From: JBPRGH01 sp051418055 | Lineage (GTDB): Bacteria > Bacteroidota > Bacteroidia > Cytophagales > Cyclobacteriaceae | Direction of reading: 5' to 3' | NCBI GenBank assembly: GCA_051418055.1 | Contig: JBPRGH010000067.1 | Coordinates: 1 to 28,680 of the forward strand | Length of the DNA stretch: 28,680 nt | In this document: one piece after another, positions 1 to 6,958 of the stretch | Numbering within the stretch: the stretch's first letter is position 1 | Layout: every line of letters starts with the position of its first letter | Program-made: the position numbers and the translations under genes | The notes under the pieces: generated by a model | What the model was told of the DNA's origin: nothing | What the model saw: the letters and a program-made list of their open reading frames with translations, nothing else | The model's database searches: none

Positions 1-1
1 A

Positions 2-73
2 TTAATATCCAGAGCGTTTGCGGTTATAAAAAGAGGTACACCTTATGTGGAAACTTACGGTTATGCAGCATAA
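2..73 (+). CDS. 3' end of an unidentified gene (partial)
   Basis: One frame is open from the left edge to a TAA at 71-73. It reads about 23 residues ending TPYVETYGYAA, which has a protein-like composition. The start lies outside the window. I do not recognise the family. Another frame is also open across this short stretch, so the call is tentative. Confidence 0.35.
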   Translation, partial: LISRAFAVIKRGTPYVETYGYAA

Positions 74-383
74 AAAGCAAAGCTATAAATTGTAATATTT
101 TTATACAGCTTTACTTGCATAAGTCTTAGAATACAGACCGAGCAGCACCGCGTATTTTTTTTAGGATGCTTCCTGTTGCTGTACATTATAACACAGGCAA
201 TCTGTGGCACCTACTTTTTCATTTTACATACATTTTGCCTGCTTATTGCCTTTACTCAATATTCTTTGGGAGTATAATTTTTAAAAGGTCCCGAATTTCC
301 CAATAACATTAAATCCAAACTCTAAACTAGTTAAACTCTAAACTTATTATTTCTTAGTTTTACAATATTTAAGTAGCTAATAT
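74..383. other. Intergenic region upstream of kynU, with a 12-bp direct repeat
   Basis: This is AT-rich non-coding sequence. The 12-mer AAACTCTAAACT occurs twice, at 317-328 and 333-344, 16 bp apart start to start and about 40-65 bp before the kynU start. That spacing, about 1.5 helical turns, could suit a regulator site or could be chance. I saw no clear TAnnTTTG promoter box and no RNA gene. Confidence 0.4.
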
Positions 384-1664
384 ATGGAATATAAGAATTC
401 ACAGAAATTTGCAGAAGAGCTTGATCATCAGGATCCTTTAAAACATTTCAGAGACAGGTTTTTAATACCTCATAAAGATAGTAAGCCCCTCATTTACTTT
501 ACGGGCAACTCATTAGGGCTACAACCTAAATCGGCTAAAAGATTCATAGAAAAAGAGCTTAAAGTATGGGCTGAAAAAGGTGTTGAGGGTCATTTTGATG
601 CACCCGATAGGCCCTGGATGTACTATCATAAGTTCAGTAAAGACATACTGGCTAAGCTCACCGGTGCCAAAACATCAGAGGTTGTTTCAATGAATAACCT
701 CACCACAAACCTCCACCTGATGATGGCCAGCTTTTATCAGCCAGACGGCAAAAGATCAAAAATAATGGTTGAGGCCGATGCATTCCCATCCGATCATTAT
801 GCAGTAGAAAGCCAGATCCGCTATCATGGTTTGGATTATCCTGAAAACCTTATTCAGTTAACCCCACGACCTGGTGAAGTAACTTTGCGTACAGAAGATA
901 TTATAGCTAAGATCCAGGAACATGGTGAGGAGCTGGCGTTGGTACTTTTGGGAGGAATTCAATATTATACCGGCCAGTTTTTTAAAATATCTGCTATTAC
1001 AAAAGCCGCTCATCAAGCGGGTGCTAAAATAGGATTTGACCTAGCTCATGCTATTGGTAATGTTCCTTTAAACCTTCATGATGATGAAGTTGATTTTGCC
1101 GTATGGTGCAGCTACAAATATTTAAATTCCGGCCCCGGAGGAGTTTCAGGGGTTTTTGTTCATGAAAAATATGCTAAAAATGTAGACATACCGCGTTTCG
1201 CCGGCTGGTGGGGCCATGATGAAGAGACAAGATTTATGATGCAGAAAGGATTCAAACCCATGCCAGGAGCTGATGGATGGCAGCTGAGCAACTATAATAT
1301 ATTATCCGGAGCTGCACATCTGGCTTCTCTGGAAATTTTCGATGAGGCAGGGATAAGCAACCTTAGAATGAAGAGTGAAAAATTAACCGGATATATGGAG
1401 TATCTTATTAAAGAGATGGATCCTCAAGGAAAATTTCTGAAGATCCTTACACCTGCAAATCCTATGGAAAGAGGCTGTCAGCTGAGCCTGAAATGTATTA
1501 AAAATGGAAAAAAGGTATTTAATTACCTGATAAAGAATAATGTAATGGCTGATTGGCGTGAGCCTGAGGTTATACGTGTTGCTCCCGTTCCTTTATATAA
1601 TACATTCAAAGAAGTTTATACCTTTGTTCAACTTCTCAAAGCAGCATTTGATGGGCAGAAATAA
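384..1664 (+). CDS. kynU: Kynureninase (PLP enzyme)
   Basis: Kynureninase hydrolyses kynurenine to anthranilate and alanine, or 3-hydroxykynurenine to 3-hydroxyanthranilate and alanine, with pyridoxal phosphate in the cytoplasm. The protein is 426 residues, usual for the family. Visible fold-type I features are the early substrate-loop stretch YFTGNSLGLQPK (about 38-49), the cofactor Asp/His region GFDLAHAIGN (about 216-225) and the Schiff-base Lys in WCSYKYLNSGPGG (Lys near 243). The conserved FAGWWGH block follows. The next gene, kmo, starts inside its last codons, so the two are probably co-transcribed and translationally coupled. Together they convert kynurenine to 3-hydroxyanthranilate, used in tryptophan breakdown or de novo NAD synthesis. 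No tryptophan dioxygenase or kynurenine formamidase gene is in the window. Confidence 0.96.
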   Translation: MEYKNSQKFAEELDHQDPLKHFRDRFLIPHKDSKPLIYFTGNSLGLQPKSAKRFIEKELKVWAEKGVEGHFDAPDRPWMYYHKFSKDILAKLTGAKTSEVVSMNNLTTNLHLMMASFYQPDGKRSKIMVEADAFPSDHYAVESQIRYHGLDYPENLIQLTPRPGEVTLRTEDIIAKIQEHGEELALVLLGGIQYYTGQFFKISAITKAAHQAGAKIGFDLAHAIGNVPLNLHDDEVDFAVWCSYKYLNSGPGGVSGVFVHEKYAKNVDIPRFAGWWGHDEETRFMMQKGFKPMPGADGWQLSNYNILSGAAHLASLEIFDEAGISNLRMKSEKLTGYMEYLIKEMDPQGKFLKILTPANPMERGCQLSLKCIKNGKKVFNYLIKNNVMADWREPEVIRVAPVPLYNTFKEVYTFVQLLKAAFDGQK

Positions 1665-2988
1665 ACATGTAGCAATTATAGGAGCCGGTTTGGTAGGAAG
1701 CCTGATGGCGATTTACCTTGCAAAAAGAGGATATAGGGTTACTGTGTTTGAAGGTCGTCAGGATATGCGGAAGCATTCATTGAATGGCGGCCGCTCCATA
1801 AACCTGGCACTGAGCAACAGGGGCTGGAGAGCTTTACGTGAAGTAGGACTTGAGGAAGAGGTGAAAAAGATGGTTATCCCAATGAAAGGGAGGATGATGC
1901 ATGATGAAGCAGGAAATTTAACATTCCAGGCTTATGGTAAAGCTGATCAGCACATTAACAGCATCTCGAGAAGCGGTCTTAACATTCTTCTTATTAACTC
2001 TGCCGAAAAGGAAGGTGTCGATTTCATCTTTAAACACAAATGCACTTATGTAAACTATAAAACCTCAATCCTCACCTTTGATGCTGAGGGCCATACAGAT
2101 AAGCTCCAGCCCGACTATATTATTGGGGCAGACGGAGCTTATTCAGCAGTAAGAAATGCGCTTTACCGTACCAACAGATTTAATTATAGCCAGCTATTTA
2201 TCGAGCATGGTTATAAAGAATTAGCAATCCCCCCTACCAATGATGGCAAGCATCGGATTGAAACTAATGCCCTGCATATATGGCCCCGCGGAAGGTTTAT
2301 GCTTATAGCGCTACCAAATCTCGATGGCTCTTTTACAGTTACGTTATTTCTTCCTTTTGAAGGCATCAATTCCTTTGAGGACCTGGATAACAATGAAAAG
2401 ATTAACGCCTTTTTTAAAGAAACATTTCCCGATGCCCTTGAGCTAATGCCTGAACTTCTTGATCACTGGCATGAAAACCCCACAGGCTCACTTGTGACCA
2501 TCAGGTGTTTTCCATGGGTGAAGAATAAAGTATTATTAATTGGTGATGCCTCACATGCCGTAGTTCCATTCTATGGGCAGGGCATGAACAGCGGCTTTGA
2601 AGACTGCCGGGTATTAAATGACCTGTTGGAAAAGTATGCTGATAATTGGGATAAAGTTCTTGCTGAATTCCAGCTCGAGCGCAAACCTGATGCGGATGCT
2701 ATTTCCGAGCTGGCCCTGGAGAATTTTGTTGAAATGCGGGATCATGTTGCAGACGAAAAATTTCTTCTTCGTAAGAAAATAGAGGCTAAACTGCACGAAA
2801 AATACCCTGACAAATGGATCCCTCAATATTCCATGGTAACCTTCCATGACAATATACGCTACTCCGATGCTAAAGCCACTGGTGAAAAGCAAAAGCAGAT
2901 CATGGATGAGGTAATGGCAATGCCGGATATAGAGAATAAATGGGAGAAGCTGGATTATGGGGCTATAGTGGAAAGGCTCAAAGTTTGA
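1651..2988 (+). CDS. kmo: Kynurenine 3-monooxygenase (FAD-dependent)
   Basis: This aromatic hydroxylase uses NADPH, O2 and FAD to convert kynurenine to 3-hydroxykynurenine, the substrate for the upstream kynureninase. I place the start at 1651 (MGRNKHVAIIGAGLVG), giving 445 residues. The frame is open back to 1558, but that stretch only shadows the kynU end, and the FAD fold should begin at the N terminus. The Rossmann motif GAGLVG is at 11-16, with an acidic Glu at 34. The second FAD motif, GDASHAVVPFYGQGMNSG, is near 298-315. The DG-type motif GADGAYSAVRN is near 160. The start overlaps the kynU stop by 14 bp. The C-terminal part after about residue 380 is the extension typical of KMO rather than of simple hydroxylases. 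Confidence 0.95.
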   Translation: MGRNKHVAIIGAGLVGSLMAIYLAKRGYRVTVFEGRQDMRKHSLNGGRSINLALSNRGWRALREVGLEEEVKKMVIPMKGRMMHDEAGNLTFQAYGKADQHINSISRSGLNILLINSAEKEGVDFIFKHKCTYVNYKTSILTFDAEGHTDKLQPDYIIGADGAYSAVRNALYRTNRFNYSQLFIEHGYKELAIPPTNDGKHRIETNALHIWPRGRFMLIALPNLDGSFTVTLFLPFEGINSFEDLDNNEKINAFFKETFPDALELMPELLDHWHENPTGSLVTIRCFPWVKNKVLLIGDASHAVVPFYGQGMNSGFEDCRVLNDLLEKYADNWDKVLAEFQLERKPDADAISELALENFVEMRDHVADEKFLLRKKIEAKLHEKYPDKWIPQYSMVTFHDNIRYSDAKATGEKQKQIMDEVMAMPDIENKWEKLDYGAIVERLKV

Positions 2989-2990
2989 TG

Positions 2991-3049
2991 CCTTTTTGAA
3001 TTTACTAAACCTAATGAAGTCCATCAAAAAGGTTTAGTAAATCTTTTTA
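2991..3049. repeat. REP-like hairpin between kmo and the RAYT gene, possible terminator
   Basis: TTTACTAAACCT (3001-3012) is mirrored by AGGTTTAGTAAA (3030-3041). A second, alternative pair is CCTTTTTGA (2991-2999) with TCAAAAAGG (3024-3032). A T-rich run follows the first hairpin, so it could end kmo transcription. The same TTTACTAAACC stem recurs on the other side of the adjacent transposase gene, at 3778-3821, which points to a REP pair bracketing a RAYT. Confidence 0.7.
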
Positions 3050-3074
3050 TAGACCGTAGAAGTTTAATGAAATT

Positions 3075-3683
3075 TTAAAAGCTATCTATAGCCACATCAC
3101 AAATTTTATTGAAATTTATATTCTGATCATGAAAATGAATATAAGCCTCTCTACCTCCAAACCAATTCAAAACTTCTTCCCGTGCTACTCTAGTAGAATT
3201 ATTACTTAAAATAGCTGAATAAGAAGAGAATTTCCATGAAGTATAATTTTTTGTCAGTCCATGATGGATAGGGTTGTTATGTATGTAATGAATTATTTTC
3301 GACAGGTAAACATCCGAATCAATTACTACACGATTAAAGCGTTTTTCAAATAAACTCCCATGTCTTTTATGTTCTTTATTATAAGACAGAGCGTAACTGC
3401 TAAAAAGTCTTTTGAATTGACCTTCAAGAAGTTTGTTTATATCAGAATTAGGAGCACCATTACAATCAAAACTATTTTGAGAATTAATCTTCAATAGAAA
3501 ATGAAAATGATTTGGCATTAAACAATAGGCAAATGTCTTAGCATAAGGATCTACATATTTAATCCATTTAGAAAGAAAGTAATTATAATTTCTCCTATTA
3601 GCGTATATTATCTCACTATTGTTGCCTCTGTTGTAAATGTGGTAAAATCTTTCAGGCTCAAATTGTGCATGATATTCTCTCAT
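3075..3683 (-). CDS. REP-associated tyrosine transposase (RAYT, Y1/HUH family)
   Basis: This is a 202-residue single-strand DNA transposase of the IS200-like Y1 superfamily. The HUH metal-binding motif appears as MPNHFHFLLK (about 57-66). The downstream helix IIHYIHNNPIHHGL is the typical RAYT segment holding the candidate nucleophilic Tyr. The N terminus FYHIYNRGNN is also diagnostic. Proteins of this group nick and move hairpin REP sequences and usually sit alone between REPs. Here related hairpins lie at 3001-3041 and 3778-3821, consistent with a domesticated or recently moved REP/RAYT unit. The gene converges with kmo. No IS inverted ends or target duplication are expected for this family, and none were seen. 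Confidence 0.88.
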   Translation of the reverse strand: MREYHAQFEPERFYHIYNRGNNSEIIYANRRNYNYFLSKWIKYVDPYAKTFAYCLMPNHFHFLLKINSQNSFDCNGAPNSDINKLLEGQFKRLFSSYALSYNKEHKRHGSLFEKRFNRVVIDSDVYLSKIIHYIHNNPIHHGLTKNYTSWKFSSYSAILSNNSTRVAREEVLNWFGGREAYIHFHDQNINFNKICDVAIDSF

Positions 3684-3777
3684 TTGGTTAACTGCTTTAT
3701 TAGAAATGTACTGGAAATTAATAATTCTAATGATAAGAAAAAAGCTTTTAGCTTTAGGTTATGCTTAACCCCCGCTA

Positions 3778-3821
3778 GTTTTACTAAACCAGTTTGAGGA
3801 ACCTTGGAGGTTTAGTAAAAC
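3778..3821. repeat. REP-like hairpin upstream of the RAYT gene
   Basis: GTTTTACTAAACC (3778-3790) pairs perfectly with GGTTTAGTAAAAC (3809-3821) over 13 bp around an 18-nt loop. The core TTTACTAAACC matches the hairpin at 3001-3041 on the other side of the transposase gene. Confidence 0.75.
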
Positions 3822-3832
3822 AGCTAAAATGG

Positions 3833-3882
3833 CCTTCGTGCCTTCGTGGCTCAAAAAAATAAACCTTCGTGCCTTCGTGGCT
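3833..3882. repeat. Two 19-bp direct repeats, each an internal duplication
   Basis: CCTTCGTGCCTTCGTGGCT occurs at 3833-3851 and again, identical, at 3864-3882, with an A-rich 12-bp spacer. Each copy is a near duplication of CCTTCGTG. The second copy ends just before the stop codon of the minus-strand gene at 3886, so it lies in that gene's 3' flank. Confidence 0.75.
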
Positions 3883-3885
3883 TAT

Positions 3886-4350
3886 TCACCAGATCTTCTT
3901 CTTCAGCTGCAACCGATCCATTAAAGAAATATAAGCTTCCTTTTCTTCCTCCTTTGGTTTTTGCTCAGGTGATGCAAACAGGTCCATGGTTTCCTTAACA
4001 AAATCTCTCGAGCTTGCACTGAGCTTCAGGTAATCCTGCAGGGCATTAATAAACTTATCTTCCCACTGCTCTCTGTTTTTAAGAAGATAACGCATCTCAC
4101 CTTTATATATAAGCATAAGATTTTCTTCCTTCTCTTTATCTCCCAGGTCCTCAGAGGCAAATTCATCTCCTAAAATTTTGCTTAGCTGCTTTAATGTAAC
4201 CCACTCTTCCCGATCTAGCAATCCGTCACTCATCACAATAAGGCATCCGGGTAAAAGATGCATGAGGTAAATAAACTGCTCTTTATTTATATCTAAAAAT
4301 CGGGCATTTGTATATTCCTGGTAGAGCTTATCAATTTCAGGGTTAGGCAT
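3886..4350 (-). CDS. Hypothetical helical protein, weakly TerB-like
   Basis: This encodes 154 residues, charged and predicted mostly helical, with no signal peptide or membrane segment. The stretch MSDGLLDREEWVTLKQLSKIL (about 40-60) resembles the acidic DG-x-hD-xxE pattern of TerB-like domains (tellurite resistance/calcium-binding folds). That similarity is judged by eye and is weak. The C-terminal third is rich in Lys and Glu (KPKEEEKEAY). The gene lies between the RAYT unit and the lytic transglycosylase gene, 163 bp from the latter and on the same strand. I cannot assign a function. Confidence 0.6.
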   Translation of the reverse strand: MPNPEIDKLYQEYTNARFLDINKEQFIYLMHLLPGCLIVMSDGLLDREEWVTLKQLSKILGDEFASEDLGDKEKEENLMLIYKGEMRYLLKNREQWEDKFINALQDYLKLSASSRDFVKETMDLFASPEQKPKEEEKEAYISLMDRLQLKKKIW

Positions 4351-4513
4351 AGGTAATTATTGAAGGGTTTAACGGCCAAAAATATAAATTTTCGTTATAT
4401 ACACCTAGATAATCTCATTCTTTATACCAATACATGTTTAAGGAGAGTAGATGTTTTAATTAGAAAAAGCGAGAGCTGAATATATAGGACCAGATCTTGT
4501 TCCATTTGATTAA

Positions 4514-5962
4514 TCAATTCCTGATCATCTGCCTGTATTGATTATAGCGGTTTATTATCTGACTAACATATTTAACAGGCTCTGATCCCCGGGCATAGCC
4601 ACTTTTTACCACCGGGTCCTGGTAATATTCAGGTTTGGATTTTAGCAAAAGGTACTTTGCAATAACATCCCATTTACTATCATCCTCCCCATATTTTCGA
4701 GCCAATGCACGCGCATCCAGTATATGCCCGAGACCAACATTATACGATCCAAGAATGATTTTTTTTCTATCTATAGAATCAGGAACAATTTCACTCCAAT
4801 GCTTGTCGAGATAATTTATATGAGCAATTGCTGCATTAATATTCACTTGAGGGTTATAAAGATCAGTGTAGCCATACATTGCTCCTGTTTCAGGCATGAT
4901 CTGAAATAAACCTACAGCACCCGCCCATGATTTTTCATCCGGATTGAACCTGGATTCCTGGAACATCTGACTGGCCAGCAGGCGCCAGTCCCATTTTAAA
5001 GTATCTGCTGCCATTTTTAATAATGTATCATATGGTGAAAGGCCACTCCCCTGCTTTGAATGATAGTCACTTTTTATTCTTTTGACGCTTATCCTGTTAT
5101 TATTGAAATACCTGTTATAGATGACATTAAAGGTAGGTTCCTTCTTCATTTTATTCATCCATTTATTAATAGCCACCTGCAGCTGAGGAGAATTTTTTCG
5201 TAAAGCCCAGGCAATACGCTGAGGGAAACTAATGGCAGTTTTCACATCAATATCCGGATAATAAGCAGCATTTACCTTAGCTACAGTTTCATCTGCTACT
5301 ATATAATCATATTTGCCATCCAGCAGGTTAAGGATCATTTCCTCTGTCTCTGTATCTTTATCCTCTTCTATTATGATTATATCACCCCCAATCTCATGTG
5401 ACAGGTTTTGCAGCCTTTCCACATAAGATGATCCTTTACGCACATGCACCTCTTTTCCCATCAGCTGCATTGGGTCACGGATTAGCTGCTGGTCAATTTC
5501 ATGGAGGGCCATAGATCGCCAGTTTTCAGGTTTGCGCTGCACCAATACCTGTCTGGTACTATAATGGCTGTCTGTAAAAGCAAAATGTTCCTTACGGGCT
5601 TTTGTGATAGTTAGTGAATATGCTACTATATCTCCTTCTCCAAGCTGAAGCATTCTAAATGCCTGCTCCATACTCGGGATCACTTTTATCTTTAGCTCAA
5701 CACCAAGGTTTTTAGCCAAAAGCTGGAGCAACTCGTACTCATATCCCATAGGCTGGCCTTTATATATAAAATAACCGGTAGAGCTATTGTCTACAATGGC
5801 AGTTAAATATCCTCTTTCTTTGATTGCCGGCAGATCAAATTTAACAGGCTCCGGTAGCTGCTCAAGGTGAGCTTCCGGCTCTTTGCTTTCCGTTCCCGTA
5901 CGGCAACCGGTAAAGGCTACAGCAGCCAATAAGATAAATAATATGTATTTCTTTATATACAT
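4514..5962 (-). CDS. mltF: MltF-type lytic murein transglycosylase lipoprotein
   Basis: This enzyme is expected to cleave the glycan strands of peptidoglycan, giving 1,6-anhydro ends, at the envelope. The 482-residue protein starts with a lipoprotein signal (hydrophobic segment ending AAVAFTGC, Cys near 20). Next comes a solute-binding-protein family 3 domain (about 45-290), which in MltF is regulatory. The last part is an SLT lysozyme-like domain (about 310-450). The catalytic Glu lies in MFQESRFNPD (near 335), followed by GAVGLFQIMP and the later GSYNVGLGHI block. This two-domain order defines MltF rather than Slt70 or MltC. The gene stands alone on the minus strand and diverges from the DUF4286 gene. 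Confidence 0.92.
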   Translation of the reverse strand: MYIKKYILFILLAAVAFTGCRTGTESKEPEAHLEQLPEPVKFDLPAIKERGYLTAIVDNSSTGYFIYKGQPMGYEYELLQLLAKNLGVELKIKVIPSMEQAFRMLQLGEGDIVAYSLTITKARKEHFAFTDSHYSTRQVLVQRKPENWRSMALHEIDQQLIRDPMQLMGKEVHVRKGSSYVERLQNLSHEIGGDIIIIEEDKDTETEEMILNLLDGKYDYIVADETVAKVNAAYYPDIDVKTAISFPQRIAWALRKNSPQLQVAINKWMNKMKKEPTFNVIYNRYFNNNRISVKRIKSDYHSKQGSGLSPYDTLLKMAADTLKWDWRLLASQMFQESRFNPDEKSWAGAVGLFQIMPETGAMYGYTDLYNPQVNINAAIAHINYLDKHWSEIVPDSIDRKKIILGSYNVGLGHILDARALARKYGEDDSKWDVIAKYLLLKSKPEYYQDPVVKSGYARGSEPVKYVSQIINRYNQYRQMIRN

Positions 5963-6026
5963 TAAATAGTAATATACTAATAATTCATAAGTTTAAAAAA
6001 CGTTTAACTATTAGTTAGGGTTTTTC

Positions 6027-6034
6027 TATTTTTG
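6027..6034 (+). promoter_or_regulatory. Candidate Bacteroidota -7 promoter box
   Basis: TATTTTTG fits the Bacteroidota sigma-A -7 consensus TAnnTTTG and ends 20 bp before the DUF4286 start codon. I saw no clear TTTG-type -33 box at the expected distance, so the site is only a candidate. Confidence 0.4.
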
Positions 6035-6054
6035 CTTCTTAATATTTACAGCTC

Positions 6055-6360
6055 ATGATCATCTATAATGTAACTGTTGGAATTGACCACGATATTGAAA
6101 AAGAATGGCTTAAATGGATGAAAAATAAGCATATTCCTGATGTTATGGCTTGTGGTAAATTCTATAACTACAGCATTTTCAAGGTTTTAAACCAGGAAGA
6201 GGAAGCTGCTATCTCCTATTCTATCCAATATCATGCCACTACAATAGATGATGTAGTTGACTACCTGGAAAACCATGCTGCACCACTTGTAGAAGAGCAC
6301 AGAAAAAAATTTAAAGACAAGCATGTCGCTTTCAGGACGTTGCTTGAAGAGGTAATTTAA
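6055..6360 (+). CDS. DUF4286 family protein
   Basis: This is a 101-residue soluble protein matching by eye the DUF4286 family common in Bacteroidota. It starts MIIYNVTVGID, has the middle block EWLKWMKNKHIPDVM, and ends with a HVAFRTLLEE-type helix. The fold is likely a dimeric alpha-beta barrel with a ferredoxin-like layout, from the strand-helix pattern. Function is unknown. It converges with the GNAT gene and the two stop codons overlap (6357-6360), so neither has room for a 3' untranslated spacer. Confidence 0.85.
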   Translation: MIIYNVTVGIDHDIEKEWLKWMKNKHIPDVMACGKFYNYSIFKVLNQEEEAAISYSIQYHATTIDDVVDYLENHAAPLVEEHRKKFKDKHVAFRTLLEEVI

Positions 6361-6839
6361 TCCTGCAGCGCCTGCTCCATATCCAGCACACTCATGAGGT
6401 GGCAGTTAATCCACTCTTCATCCAGGTGTGCTTTAATATGCTTTTTATAGAAGTTAATAGCAGGCTCATTCCAATCGAGCACCTGCCACATCATTCCCGT
6501 ACAATCGGTCTTTAAGGCATGTTTTATGGTATGAGTAAAAAGATCTTTGCCATATCCTTTGCCTCTCTCCGACCCTGTAATGATTATATCTTCCAGGTAA
6601 AGCCTCTTCCCTTTCCAGGTGGAATAGCGATAATAATAAAAAGATAATCCTATTATTCCATTTTCATTTTCACCAACAAAAAAATAAAATAGCGGATCTT
6701 CACCAAAACCATCTTTTATCAGCTGCTCTTCAGTCACTGTAACTTCATTTTCCGCCTTTTCATATTTGGCAAGCTCCTTTATCAGCTCCAATACTCTAGG
6801 AATATCCTCTTCCCTGCCATCTCTGATTTTAAAAGCCAT
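6357..6839 (-). CDS. GNAT N-acetyltransferase, diamine (SSAT)-like
   Basis: This encodes a 160-residue single GNAT domain. The acetyl-CoA loop is RGKGYGKDLF (about 91-100). The block preceding it, KRLYLEDIIIT, and the later WNEPAINFYKK are the hallmarks of the spermidine/spermine (diamine) N-acetyltransferase branch, as are the N-terminal IRDGREEDIPRVLELIKELA and YEKAENEV. The substrate could be a polyamine or another small amine, but sequence reading cannot settle this. The gene lies downstream of dnaK on the same strand, but the dnaK terminator separates them. Confidence 0.85.
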   Translation of the reverse strand: MAFKIRDGREEDIPRVLELIKELAKYEKAENEVTVTEEQLIKDGFGEDPLFYFFVGENENGIIGLSFYYYRYSTWKGKRLYLEDIIITGSERGKGYGKDLFTHTIKHALKTDCTGMMWQVLDWNEPAINFYKKHIKAHLDEEWINCHLMSVLDMEQALQD

Positions 6840-6905
6840 TTTTCTTATCTCTTATAGTTTTAATCTTTCTTAAATATAAAAATGTGTCATAACCGTATAA
6901 AAAAC

Positions 6906-6936
6906 AAAACCCCCGACAAAAACAGCCGGGGGTTTT
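6906..6936 (-). terminator. Rho-independent terminator of dnaK
   Basis: On the plus strand AAAACCCCCG (6906-6915) pairs with CGGGGGTTTT (6927-6936). Read on the minus strand, this gives a strong GC stem followed by a T-rich run (GTTTTGTTTTTT). It sits 23 bp after the dnaK stop and before the GNAT gene. Confidence 0.85.
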
Positions 6937-6958
6937 GATTTACATGTCAGGGAATTGA

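Noticed and set aside
1558..1650. Upstream extension of kmo
   Set aside because: It lies entirely inside kynU in another frame, and the FAD-binding fold begins right after the Met at 1651.
2614..3027. 137-residue minus-strand frame opposite the kmo end
   Set aside because: It overlaps a clear conserved gene and the hairpin, and shows no family features.
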